From Ferrovibrio xuzhouensis (GTDB taxonomy: Bacteria > Pseudomonadota > Alphaproteobacteria > Ferrovibrionales > Ferrovibrionaceae), in assembly GCF_042648965.1 (NCBI RefSeq), contig NZ_JBHRYJ010000003.1, positions 1 through 64,000 on the forward strand: a stretch of 64,000 nucleotides of DNA. Direction: 5' to 3'. Shown piece by piece: positions 21,110 to 30,136 of the stretch; the stretch's first letter is position 1, and each line of letters starts with the position of its first letter. A model generated the notes under the pieces. The model searched no databases, was not told the DNA's origin, and saw only the letters and a list, made by a program, of their open reading frames with translations. Position numbers and translations under genes: made by a program.

Positions 21110-21138
21110 CTTGTAGCCTGCCCGCGGGCCGCTGGCAA
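21110..21138 (-). promoter_or_regulatory. rpsB promoter
   Basis: On the minus strand TTGCCA (21133-21138) is followed after exactly 17 bases by TACAAG (21110-21115). This is a good alphaproteobacterial housekeeping promoter and stands at a sensible distance upstream of rpsB. Confidence 0.6.
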
Positions 21139-21234
21139 GCCCCCGGATGAACCGGGCCGGGATTTTTGCAAGCCTTTGCAACCACAGGCTTCCCGCCTCT
21201 GGCGCCGGGCCGGGCCACGTGGTGATATGATCGC

Positions 21235-22548
21235 ATGTCGCTGGCCACGATCACACAGAAGGACCTCGATGCCCTGCTGGTCGCCCAGGAGCGCTTTGCG
21301 CGGGGGGCCAGGGGTGGTAACCGTTTGAATTTGCAGTTCCAGGATGCTTCCGGCCTGGTTTTCTCCAATCGCGACCTGCGCGAGTGCGCTATGGTCGGCG
21401 GCAACTTCAAGGCAGCCGTGTTCAAATTCGCCCGGCTGTCCGGCGCCAATTTCTATGGCGCCAATCTCGAGGGCGCCAACCTCGCCTCCACCGACCTGAC
21501 CCGGGCCGACCTGCGTGGTGCCCTGATGCGGGGGGCCAACCTGGAATTCGCCGACCTGTCGGGCGCCGACCTGCGCGACGGCCGCCTGCTGCGCCCGGAC
21601 GAGGCCGGCAACCTGGTCCCCATTGCGGTCGGCGGCGCGATCACCGAACGCGCCCAGATGACCCATTCCAAGCTGGTCGGCGCCAAGCTCGGCCGGATCA
21701 TGAGCCAGCAGGCTGATCTCAGCCATGCCAACCTGGCCAATGCCCGGCTGGTCGATGCCGACCTGTCGAATTCCGACCTGCGCGGCGCCATCTTTGTCGG
21801 TGCCGACCTGACCAACACCAACATGAGCGGCTGCGCCCTGTCGGGCGCCGTACTGGCCGGCGCCTTGCTGCATGGCACCAAGTTCGAGGGTGCCGATCTT
21901 GCCGGCGCCTTCTTCCGCACCAGCGAGATGCGCGATGCCCGGCTCAACGGCGCGCTGATGGCCAAGAACATTGCCGACCTCGACAAGCCGTTGCAGATCG
22001 TCCTGCGCGAGCATCTGCTGTGGGCGGAATCGCTCGGCATCAAGGGGCGGCGCGCCGACTTCAGCCGCATCGACATGTCCGGCGTGAAATTGCAGCAGAT
22101 CGACCTGTCCGCTGCGCTGTTCGTCCAGGCAACCCTGGTGGAAGCCGATTTCGCCGGCGCCGTGCTGTCGATGACCGATTTTTCCGACGCCATGCTGCTG
22201 AATGCCAACTTCACCGGCACCGACCTGCGCGGCGCCAAGTTCCACGGCGCCAACCTGATCGGCTGTAACTTCAGCGGCGCCCGCATGGGGCCAATGCCGA
22301 TCTCGACACTGGAAGGCCGGCGCTGGCACACCAGCCTCGAAGACGCCAACCTCGGCCAGGCCAATCTGGCCGGCTGCCAGCTCGACGGGGCGAAATTCGA
22401 CCGCGCCATCCTGATGCAGGCCGACCTGCGCGGCACCAACCTGCGCGGCGCCAGTTTCCGCAATGCCGACCTGAAAAGCGCCGACCTGCGCGAGGCCGAT
22501 GTGACGGGGGCGGATTTTACCGGGGCCAATGGCGTTAATCTGTCTTAA
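21235..22548 (+). CDS. Pentapeptide-repeat protein (first of a tandem pair)
   Basis: The 437-residue protein has no signal peptide. After an N-terminal segment (about 1-34, including RGARGGNRLNLQFQDAS) it consists of four blocks of A(D/N)LXX repeats, roughly residues 35-115, 145-240, 278-355 and 373-437. The blocks are separated by three non-repeat inserts: RDGRLLRPDEAGNL, a helix-like REHLLWAESLGIKGRRADF, and a short MGPMPISTLEGRR segment. Pentapeptide repeats form a right-handed quadrilateral beta helix. Some relatives mimic DNA and bind gyrase, but those are much shorter and most family members have no known role. It diverges from rpsB and is followed 43 bases later by a paralogue. Confidence 0.85.
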   Translation: MSLATITQKDLDALLVAQERFARGARGGNRLNLQFQDASGLVFSNRDLRECAMVGGNFKAAVFKFARLSGANFYGANLEGANLASTDLTRADLRGALMRGANLEFADLSGADLRDGRLLRPDEAGNLVPIAVGGAITERAQMTHSKLVGAKLGRIMSQQADLSHANLANARLVDADLSNSDLRGAIFVGADLTNTNMSGCALSGAVLAGALLHGTKFEGADLAGAFFRTSEMRDARLNGALMAKNIADLDKPLQIVLREHLLWAESLGIKGRRADFSRIDMSGVKLQQIDLSAALFVQATLVEADFAGAVLSMTDFSDAMLLNANFTGTDLRGAKFHGANLIGCNFSGARMGPMPISTLEGRRWHTSLEDANLGQANLAGCQLDGAKFDRAILMQADLRGTNLRGASFRNADLKSADLREADVTGADFTGANGVNLS

Positions 22549-22591
22549 CTCTTGCCCGCTATGCTACCGTGCCTGCCCGGAGCCCGCCTGA

Positions 22592-23908
22592 ATGAACAAT
22601 CCCGTCAAAGTCATTGCCCAGTACGAGATCGACGAATACTTCGAAAACCATGCCAACTACGTGCGCGGCGTGCGCGGTGGCAAGCGCATGGTGCTGCATT
22701 TCCGCGATGCCTCGCGGCTCGACTTCAGCGGCAAGGAACTGAGTTCGGCGGATTTCGTCGGCAGCAAGATGAGCTATGCCGATTTCAGCCATTCGGTGCT
22801 GGTCGGTTCGTCCTTCTTCGCCGCCGACATGCAGGGGGCGGATTTCCGGCGCGCCGACCTGACCAAGGCCGATCTGCGCGGCGTCAACCTGCGCAACGCC
22901 AATCTTGAAGCCGCCAACCTGAGCAACGCTGATATCCGCGACGGCGTGCTGCTGCGCCCCGACGAAGACGGCAACCTGATCGCCGTACTCAAGCGCGCCA
23001 CCTCGATCGACAATGCCAAGATGGCCGGCGCCAACCTCAGCTCCGCCAAACTCGGCAAGGTGGTCGGCCGCAACACCGATCTCAGCAACTGCAATTTCTC
23101 CAATGCCAAACTGAACGGCGCCGACCTGTCCGGTTCCAACCTGTCGGGCTGCCTGTTCACCGGTGCCGACCTGACCTCCTCCAACCTGTCGCATTGCGTG
23201 CTGCACGGCTCGGTGCTGGCCGGCGCGGTGATCAACGAGACCAATTTCGACGGCGCCGACCTGACCGCCGCCTATTTCCGGCCGATGGACCTGCGCGACA
23301 CGGATCTCACCAAGGCGATCCTGCCGCGCAGCCTGGACGACCTCGACCGCTCGCTGCAGTTCATCGTCAAGGAACACCTGACCTGGATCGATTCACTCGG
23401 CAAGCAGGGCATGCGGGTGGATTTCAGCCGCTATGACCTGTCCGACCTGAAGCTGAACAACATCAACTTCTCGGCCGGCGACTTTTCCTACGCCATCCTG
23501 CGCAGCACGGATTTCTCGGGCTCGCGCTTCGTGCTGGCCGACCTGCGCGGCGCCATGATGCTCAATGCCAATTTCGCCACCTGCAATCTGCAGGGCGCCA
23601 AGTTCGATCGCGCCATCATGACCAATGCCGATTTCCGCGGCGCCAAGCTCTCGCCGGTCAGCATCTCCGGCGCCAAGAACCGCCACCAGGCCGCCAGCCT
23701 GCAGGAATGCAACCTGACCCAGGCCAAGTTCCAGGGCGCCGACCTGGAAGGTGCCATCTTCAACCGCTCGATCCTGACCTTGGCCGACCTGCGCAGCGCC
23801 AACCTGCGCGGCTGCTCTTTCCTCGACGCCGACCTGACCAACGCCGACCTGCGCGGCGCCGACCTTGAGGGCGCCGACCTGCGCGGTGCCATCGGCATCA
23901 AGGTCTGA
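22592..23908 (+). CDS. Pentapeptide-repeat protein (second of a tandem pair)
   Basis: The 438-residue protein is a paralogue of the upstream gene product with the same length and block plan. It shares the non-repeat inserts in the same places: RGVRGGKRMVLHFRDAS near the start, RDGVLLRPDEDGNL near residue 115, KEHLTWIDSLGKQGMRVDF near residue 260, and a short LSPVSISG insert near residue 350. The repeats are the usual A(D/N)LXX type, ending GADLEGADLRGAIGIKV. A GGAG ribosome binding site stands nine bases before the ATG. No enzyme domain or membrane segment is visible. The function is unknown; joint expression with the first gene is likely. Confidence 0.85.
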   Translation: MNNPVKVIAQYEIDEYFENHANYVRGVRGGKRMVLHFRDASRLDFSGKELSSADFVGSKMSYADFSHSVLVGSSFFAADMQGADFRRADLTKADLRGVNLRNANLEAANLSNADIRDGVLLRPDEDGNLIAVLKRATSIDNAKMAGANLSSAKLGKVVGRNTDLSNCNFSNAKLNGADLSGSNLSGCLFTGADLTSSNLSHCVLHGSVLAGAVINETNFDGADLTAAYFRPMDLRDTDLTKAILPRSLDDLDRSLQFIVKEHLTWIDSLGKQGMRVDFSRYDLSDLKLNNINFSAGDFSYAILRSTDFSGSRFVLADLRGAMMLNANFATCNLQGAKFDRAIMTNADFRGAKLSPVSISGAKNRHQAASLQECNLTQAKFQGADLEGAIFNRSILTLADLRSANLRGCSFLDADLTNADLRGADLEGADLRGAIGIKV

Positions 23909-23977
23909 TCCCGCCCCCACACTCATAGGCTGGTCACCTACCTGTAACCGCCATCACACTCCCGCCCGATGGCCGGC

Positions 23978-24058
23978 CTACAGCCCGACTATTTTATGGA
24001 CAGGCCCGTCTACTAAATCTACAAAGCCGGCGGAACCCTGACGTCCTGCGGGCTGTAG
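23978..24058. promoter_or_regulatory. Inverted repeat in the emrA upstream region
   Basis: CTACAGCCCG (23978-23987) and CGGGCTGTAG (24049-24058) are perfect inverted copies 61 bases apart; the right arm ends four bases before the emrA ATG. A smaller pair GTCTAC/GTAGAC is nested at 24008 and 24055. They may be operator half-sites for the downstream TetR regulator or an RNA structure over the start; neither is proven. Confidence 0.4.
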
Positions 24059-24062
24059 ACAC

Positions 24063-25130
24063 ATGAACAAGAAACGTTTCGTCCTGATCGGCCTGGCGGC
24101 CGTTGTCGCCTGCGGCCTCGCCTATGGCGGCTGGTACTGGTGGGCCGTCGCCCGCTTCATCGAGAGCACCGACAACGCCTATGTCGAGGCCGACATCTCG
24201 GTGATCGCACCCAAGGTCGCCGGCTATGTCGCCAAGATGAATGTGGCCGACAACCAGGCAGTGAAGGCCGGCGAGATCCTCGCCGAGATCGACCCCAGCG
24301 ACTACAAGGCCAAGCTCGACCAGGCCAGGGCCACCCTGATGGCGCGCCGGACCGCGCTGGGGGCCGTCGACGCCCAGCTGCAGCGCCAGCAGGCCGCTAT
24401 CAGCGAAGCGGACGCCGGCGTCAAAAGCGCCCGCGCCGATCTCGCGCGCACCGATGACGACCTGAAGCGCTACCGCCAGCTCGCCGCCTCCAACTACGCC
24501 TCGAACCAGAAGCTGGAGACCGCCACCGCCGACCAGCGCAAGGCACGCGCCGCGCTCGAGAAGGCAGCGGCCGGGCTGTCGCTGGAGCAGAACCAGACCG
24601 CCGTGCTCAAGGCCAACCGTGCCGAGGCCGAGGCGCAGATCGTCCAGGCCGAGGCCGATATCGCCGCCGTGCAGCTCGACCTCGACAACACCGTGCTGCG
24701 CGCGCCGATCGATGGTGTGGTCGGCAACCGCACCGGCCAGATCGGCCAGTATGTCCGTGCCGGCACCCAGATGATGGTGCTGGTGCCGCTGAGCGACGTC
24801 TACGTGACGGCCAATTTCAAGGAAACCCAGCTGCGCGACATGAAGATCGGCCAGATCGCCATGCTGCATGTCGACGCCTTCCCCAATCGCACCATCAAGG
24901 CGCGGATCGACAGCTTCGCCCCGGCCAGCGGCGCCAAGTTCAGCCTGCTACCGCCGGAGAATGCCACCGGCAATTTCACCAAGATCGTCCAGCGCGTGCC
25001 GGTGCGCCTGCGCATCGAGATCGAGCCCGGCACGCCGCTGCTGGTGCCCGGCATGTCGGTGGTGGTGGATGTCGACCTGCGCAGCGCCGGCAACACCGCC
25101 GACGCCTGGACCCGCGGCAAGGCCGGCTGA
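24063..25130 (+). CDS. HlyD/EmrA-family efflux adaptor
   Basis: The 355-residue membrane fusion protein has one N-terminal membrane anchor (about residues 6-24), then the lipoyl half-motif ADISVIAPKVAGYVAKM, a long alpha-helical hairpin (about 80-190), the second lipoyl half (VLRAPIDGVVGNRTGQIGQ) and a beta-barrel domain. This is the EmrA type, which links a 14-segment MFS pump to an outer-membrane channel. The pump gene follows 18 bases later. No outer-membrane channel gene is present here, so a distant TolC-like protein is expected. Confidence 0.88.
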   Translation: MNKKRFVLIGLAAVVACGLAYGGWYWWAVARFIESTDNAYVEADISVIAPKVAGYVAKMNVADNQAVKAGEILAEIDPSDYKAKLDQARATLMARRTALGAVDAQLQRQQAAISEADAGVKSARADLARTDDDLKRYRQLAASNYASNQKLETATADQRKARAALEKAAAGLSLEQNQTAVLKANRAEAEAQIVQAEADIAAVQLDLDNTVLRAPIDGVVGNRTGQIGQYVRAGTQMMVLVPLSDVYVTANFKETQLRDMKIGQIAMLHVDAFPNRTIKARIDSFAPASGAKFSLLPPENATGNFTKIVQRVPVRLRIEIEPGTPLLVPGMSVVVDVDLRSAGNTADAWTRGKAG

Positions 25131-25148
25131 GCCGCAGGCCCGCACGTC

Positions 25149-26753
25149 ATGGCCGAAGCCGCCGCCCTTCCCGCCTCCGCAGCGCCCCGCCCTCCCATGG
25201 CGGCGCCGGCCACGGGCCTGTCGAAGAACCGCCTGATCGGTTACTTCGCCATGGTGTTCGGCATGTTCATGGCGATCCTCGACATCCAGATCGTCTCGTC
25301 GTCGCTGAACGAGATCCAGGCCGGCCTCAGCGCCTCGGCCGACGAGATCGCCTGGGTGCAGACCGCCTATCTGATCGCCGAAGTGGTGATGATCCCGTTC
25401 AGCGGCTATCTGTCGCGCGCCTTCTCGACCCGCGTGCTGTTCACCGTCTCGGCACTCAGCTTCACGCTGGCCAGCGTCGGCTGCGCCATGACCACCAGCA
25501 TCGACAGCATGATCGTGATGCGCGCCCTGCAGGGCTTCCTCGGCGGCGCCATGATCCCGACGGTTTTCGCCAGCACCTATCTGGTCTTCCCGCGCGAGAA
25601 GATGGCCAGCGCCACGGTGCTGATCGGCCTGGTCGCCACCCTGGCACCGACCATCGGGCCGACGCTGGGCGGCTATCTCACCCAGATCATGTCGTGGCAC
25701 TGGCTGTTCCTGATCAACGTGATCCCCGGCCTGCTGGTCAGCCTGGTGGTCTGGCTGTTCGTCGATTTCGACGAACCGGATTACAGCCTGCTCAAGGGCT
25801 TCGACTTCTTCGGCCTGCTGTCGATGGGCCTGTTCCTCGGCAGCCTTGAATATGTCATCGAGGAAGGTGCCCGCAACGACTGGTTCAGCGACGAGACCAT
25901 CCGCAATTTCGCCGTTGCCGCCGCCGTCGGCGCGGCGCTGTTCTTCTGGCGCAGCCTGACCTACCGCAACCCGATCGTCGACCTGAAGGCCTTCCGCAAC
26001 TTCAACTTCGCCACCGGCTGCGTGTTCAGTTTCACCATCGGCGTCGGCCTCTACGGTCTGGTCTACCTGCTGCCGCTGTATCTGGCGCAGGTGCGCGGAC
26101 TGAACAGCCTGCAGATCGGCGAGATCATGTTCGTCACCGGCCTGACCCAGTTCCTGTCGGCGCCGCCGGCCGGCATTCTCTCCCGCAAGATGGACCCGCG
26201 TCCCGTGTTGGCCTTCGGCTTCGCACTGCTGGCCGGTTCGACCTGGATGATGTCGCATATCACCGCCGACTGGCAGTTTGACGAGCTGCTGATCCCGCAG
26301 ATCATGCGCGGTGCGGCGCTGATGTTCTGCATCGTGCCGATCAACGTCATCGCGCTCGGCACCCTGCCGCCGCAGGAATTGAAGAACGCCAGCGGACTCT
26401 ACAACCTGACCCGCAACCTCGGCGGCGCCTTCGGGCTGGCCGGCATCAACACGATGATGACCGACCGTTCGGCGTTTCACTGGAATCGGCTGGTCGATCA
26501 CATCAATCCCGGCCGCTGGGAGGTCCAGCAGTATATCGACGCCATCGGCAACAAGCTGGGCGACCGGCTGCCGGCCGATACGACCCTGCTGGCCAGCAAG
26601 ATGCTGTCCCGGATGGTGCAGCAGCAGAGCCGGGTGATGACCTTTGCCGATGTGTTTGTCGTGCTGGCCGCCGTCTTCCTCGCCGCGTCGGTTGCCGTCG
26701 CCTTCGCCCGCAAGCCGAAGGCGCCCCCCGCCGGCCAGGGGGGCGGGCATTGA
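25149..26753 (+). CDS. EmrB/QacA-family (DHA2) MFS drug exporter
   Basis: The 534-residue protein has about 14 membrane segments and the DHA2 motifs: FMAILDIQIVSSSLNEIQ at the first segment, a motif-A-like loop (SGYLSRAFSTRV), and the antiporter motif region (GPTLGGYLTQIMSWHWLFL). With the upstream EmrA-like adaptor it would form a proton-driven tripartite exporter for hydrophobic compounds. The substrate cannot be predicted. Its stop codon overlaps the TTG start of the TetR regulator gene. Confidence 0.9.
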   Translation: MAEAAALPASAAPRPPMAAPATGLSKNRLIGYFAMVFGMFMAILDIQIVSSSLNEIQAGLSASADEIAWVQTAYLIAEVVMIPFSGYLSRAFSTRVLFTVSALSFTLASVGCAMTTSIDSMIVMRALQGFLGGAMIPTVFASTYLVFPREKMASATVLIGLVATLAPTIGPTLGGYLTQIMSWHWLFLINVIPGLLVSLVVWLFVDFDEPDYSLLKGFDFFGLLSMGLFLGSLEYVIEEGARNDWFSDETIRNFAVAAAVGAALFFWRSLTYRNPIVDLKAFRNFNFATGCVFSFTIGVGLYGLVYLLPLYLAQVRGLNSLQIGEIMFVTGLTQFLSAPPAGILSRKMDPRPVLAFGFALLAGSTWMMSHITADWQFDELLIPQIMRGAALMFCIVPINVIALGTLPPQELKNASGLYNLTRNLGGAFGLAGINTMMTDRSAFHWNRLVDHINPGRWEVQQYIDAIGNKLGDRLPADTTLLASKMLSRMVQQQSRVMTFADVFVVLAAVFLAASVAVAFARKPKAPPAGQGGGH

Positions 26754-27391
26754 GCCCCGCCGCCACGCCGCGCCGCCGCGGCCGCCCCGCCGATCCGCAG
26801 AAGCGCGAGGCGATCATCGCCGTCGCCCGGCGCTTGTTCCTCGAGCACGGCTACGGCATCGGCCTCGATGCCATCGCTGCCGAGGCCGGCGTTTCACGCC
26901 AGACCATCTACAACCTGTTCTCGTCGAAGGACGACCTGTTCGCCGCCATCGTGCAGGAATCCTCCGACCTGATCACCGCGCCGCTGGCACATCTGGCGCC
27001 GGGTGCCATGCCGCATCAGGTTCTGACCACGCTGGGCGAGAGTTTCCTGCACAAGATGGCCTCGGAGCAGACCGTCGGTCTGCAGCGCCTGCTGATCGCC
27101 TCGGCGGCGGATTTCCCCGGCATCGGCCCGGCCTTCTACGATAATGGTCCGGGTCTGGGCGTGGCGCGGCTGGGCGACTATCTGCAGCGCGAGACCGCGG
27201 CCGGCCGGCTCGCCGTCAGCGATCCGAGGCTGGCCGCCGAGCAGTTCTTCGGCATGCTGGTCGGGCACACCACGCTGAAGCGCATCCTGCGCATGCAGGT
27301 CTCGCTCAGCGAGGCGGAAATCCGTCACCGGGTCGATACCGCGGTGACAACCTTCCTGCGCGCCTATTCGCCGAGCCCGGCGACAGACTAG
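26750..27391 (+). CDS. TetR-family transcriptional regulator
   Basis: The 213-residue protein has an N-terminal TetR helix-turn-helix (GIGLDAIAAEAGVSRQTIYN, about residues 36-55) and an all-helical ligand-binding domain of the AcrR-like C-terminal type. The start is a TTG at 26750 whose last bases overlap the TGA of the exporter gene; no better ATG or GTG exists near the domain start. The gene is the third of the emrA-emrB-tetR unit and probably represses it. Its stop shares CTAG with the pepN stop on the opposite strand. Confidence 0.88.
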   Translation: MSPAATPRRRGRPADPQKREAIIAVARRLFLEHGYGIGLDAIAAEAGVSRQTIYNLFSSKDDLFAAIVQESSDLITAPLAHLAPGAMPHQVLTTLGESFLHKMASEQTVGLQRLLIASAADFPGIGPAFYDNGPGLGVARLGDYLQRETAAGRLAVSDPRLAAEQFFGMLVGHTTLKRILRMQVSLSEAEIRHRVDTAVTTFLRAYSPSPATD

Positions 27392-30042
27392 CTGCCCAGC
27401 GACTTGGACGCGATCTCGTAGGTCTCGCGCGACAGCTTCGGCGCCGCCAGAATCCGCTGCAGCTCCGCCTTCATCTTGTCCTGCCGCCCGGCATCGAAGC
27501 GGCGCCAGCGCCCGAGCAGCGCCAGCATGCGCGCCGCCACCTGCGGATTCTTCGGGTCGAGTTCGAGGATACGGTCGGCATGGAAAGCATAGCCGGCGCC
27601 GTCGGCCGCATGATAGCGCAGCGTATTCGCCGTGAAACTGCCGATCAGGGCGCGCACCTTGTTGGGCTTCTGCATCGAGAAGGCCGGATGCGCCATCAGG
27701 TCCTTCACCCGGTCAAGCGTATCCGGCAGCACCGAGATCGCCTGCAGCGCCAGCCATTTGTCGAGCACCAGCGCATCGTCGCGGAAGCGGTCGTAGAAAT
27801 CCGCCAGCGCCGCCTGCCGCTCCGGGCCGGCAATGTCGACCAGCAGGCGCAGTGCCACCATGCGGTCCGTCATGTTGTCGGCCGCCCGGTACTGGGCCGC
27901 GATCTGGCCGCGCAGGCCGGCATCCGCCTCGGCCAGTGCCGACAGATAGCCGAGCGCGCTGTTCTTCAGCGCGCGGCGACCCGCCGGGGCGGCATCGGGC
28001 GAATAGGCGCCGGTATCGCGGTTCGCTGCATAGAGTCGTTCGAAATCCGCACGCAGCGCCGTGGCGATCTGCCGACGCAGCGCCTTGCGCGCGGCATGGA
28101 TGGCATCGACGTCGACGACCTCCATGCGGTCGGCGATATAATCCTCGTCCGGCAGGCCGATCGCCTCGGCCACGAAGGCGTGCTCCAGGCCGTCATCCTG
28201 CAGTATCTGCCGGACGGCATCGATGAAGGCGGCATCGTAAGGCGCATCGGCCGGCTTGCCGGCCCGGATATCGGCCACCCGCTGCAACAGCAGCTCGGTG
28301 GCATATTGCTGGCCGGCCTCCCAGCGGGCGAAGGGATCGCTGTCATGGGCTATCAGGAAGGCGCGCTCGGCACCATCCTGCGGCATCCGCACATTGACCG
28401 GCGCCGAAAAGCCGCGGTTCAGCGACACGGCCTTGGGCTGCGGCACATTGGCGAAGCGGAAGCTCTGTTTCGCCTGCGTCACCGGCAGCACGATACTGGC
28501 TCCGGCCGCGACAGCGCCCTCCAGTTTCAGCGGAATGTCGCGTCCCTGCTCGTCCAGCAGGCCAATGGCAAACGGGATATGCATCGGCGCCTTGTCCGGC
28601 TGGCCCGGAGTCGGCGGACAGCTCTGGCTGACGGTCAGCTCATAGGCGCCGACCTGCGCATCGTAACGGCCGGCAAGGTCGAGCTGCGGCGTGCCCGACT
28701 GGCTGTACCATAGCTTGAACTGCGCGAAATCGACATTGTTGGCATCGGCCATGGCGGCGGCGAAATCGTCGCAGGTGGCGGCCTCGCCGTCATGGCGCTC
28801 GACGTAGAGCCGCATGCCCTTCTGGAAGCCGGCCTCGCCGAGCCGGGTATGCATCATGCGGATGACCTCGGCACCCTTCTCGTAGACCGTCGCCGTGTAG
28901 AAATTGTCGATGGCGATATACGAGTCCGGCCGCACCGGATGCGCCAGCGGCCCGGCATCCTCAGGGAACTGGCGGGCGCGCAAGTTGCGCACGTCCTTGA
29001 TGCGCTTGACCGGGCGCGAGCGCATGTCGGAGGAGAATTCCTGGTCGCGGAAAACGGTCAGGCCTTCCTTCAGGCTGAGCTGGAACCAGTCGCGGCAGGT
29101 GATCCTGTCGCCGGTCCAGTTGTGGAAATACTCGTGCGCCACCACGGTCTCGATGCCGGCATAATCGGCATCGGTGGCGGTTTCCGGATCGGCCAGGATG
29201 TATTTGTCGTTGAAGACGTTGAGACTCTTGTTCTCCATCGCGCCCATGTTGAAGTCGCTGACGGCAACGATGTTGAACAGGTCGAGGTCGTATTCGAGGC
29301 CGAAGCGGGTCTCGTCCCAGCGCATGGAGCGTTTCAGCGCATCCATGGCATAGCCGGTGCGGCCTTCCTTGCCATGTTCGACAAAGATGCGCAGCGTCAC
29401 CTTGCGGCCGCTCTGGGTGGTGAAACTGTCTTCGTTGCAGGCGAGGTCGCCGGCGACCAGTGCGAACAGATAGCTCGGCTTCGGAAACGGGTCATGCCAG
29501 ACGGCATAATGCCGGCCGCCGTCGAGATCGCCCTGCTCCTCCAGATTGCCGTTCGACAGCAGCACCGGACAGAGTTTCTTGTCCGCCCGCACGGTGACGC
29601 GGTAGACCGCCATCACGTCGGGCCGATCGAGAAAATAGGTGATGCGGCGGAAGCCCTGTGCCTCGCATTGCGTGCAGTAGACGCCGCTCGACTGGTAGAG
29701 CCCAGAGAGATGCGTGTTCTTCGCCGGCGCGATCTCGGTGACGATCTCCAAGGTGAAGGCTGTCGCCGGTGGCTTCTCAATGCTTAGGCTGCGCTCTTCC
29801 ACCGTGTAATCGGCGGCCGACAGGGCCTGCCCGTCCAGCTTCAGCGCCAGCAGTTTCACGTCCTCGCCGTCCAGCACCAGCGCTGCGCCAGCCGTGCCGG
29901 CGGCATTCGGCTCGACACTCAGCCGTGCCGTGACTTTGGTTGCCTCGGGCAGCAGGTCGAAATCGAGGGCCACCTCGCGGATCCAGTAATCCGGCTGGCG
30001 GTAATCCTTGCGATGAATGGCCTGGGGCTGACTTGCGGACAT
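27388..30042 (-). CDS. pepN: Aminopeptidase N
   Basis: The 884-residue M1 metallopeptidase removes N-terminal residues from peptides in the cytoplasm. The substrate-binding GAMEN is at residues 267-271, zinc motif HEYFH at 303-307 and the third ligand Glu326 in LKEG. The length fits the Escherichia coli PepN type. The start MSASQPQAIHRKDYRQPDYW at 30042 matches the family; a 38-codon upstream extension does not. There is no clear ribosome binding site. It converges on the TetR gene and follows dnaE by 94 bases. Confidence 0.95.
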   Translation of the reverse strand: MSASQPQAIHRKDYRQPDYWIREVALDFDLLPEATKVTARLSVEPNAAGTAGAALVLDGEDVKLLALKLDGQALSAADYTVEERSLSIEKPPATAFTLEIVTEIAPAKNTHLSGLYQSSGVYCTQCEAQGFRRITYFLDRPDVMAVYRVTVRADKKLCPVLLSNGNLEEQGDLDGGRHYAVWHDPFPKPSYLFALVAGDLACNEDSFTTQSGRKVTLRIFVEHGKEGRTGYAMDALKRSMRWDETRFGLEYDLDLFNIVAVSDFNMGAMENKSLNVFNDKYILADPETATDADYAGIETVVAHEYFHNWTGDRITCRDWFQLSLKEGLTVFRDQEFSSDMRSRPVKRIKDVRNLRARQFPEDAGPLAHPVRPDSYIAIDNFYTATVYEKGAEVIRMMHTRLGEAGFQKGMRLYVERHDGEAATCDDFAAAMADANNVDFAQFKLWYSQSGTPQLDLAGRYDAQVGAYELTVSQSCPPTPGQPDKAPMHIPFAIGLLDEQGRDIPLKLEGAVAAGASIVLPVTQAKQSFRFANVPQPKAVSLNRGFSAPVNVRMPQDGAERAFLIAHDSDPFARWEAGQQYATELLLQRVADIRAGKPADAPYDAAFIDAVRQILQDDGLEHAFVAEAIGLPDEDYIADRMEVVDVDAIHAARKALRRQIATALRADFERLYAANRDTGAYSPDAAPAGRRALKNSALGYLSALAEADAGLRGQIAAQYRAADNMTDRMVALRLLVDIAGPERQAALADFYDRFRDDALVLDKWLALQAISVLPDTLDRVKDLMAHPAFSMQKPNKVRALIGSFTANTLRYHAADGAGYAFHADRILELDPKNPQVAARMLALLGRWRRFDAGRQDKMKAELQRILAAPKLSRETYEIASKSLGS

Positions 30043-30136
30043 GGTTCTGTCTAACCGTGATCTGGCGGGAGGGAGAAGGTTTCCGGCGGAATGCCTCTCT
30101 CCATTAGGTAGGAGAATGCGCCGGTCCGGCAACAGG

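Noticed and set aside
21235..23908. Quinolone-resistance (Qnr/MfpA) proteins
   Set aside because: Those proteins are about 180-220 residues with one uninterrupted repeat coil; these are twice as long with three inserts, so a gyrase role cannot be assigned.
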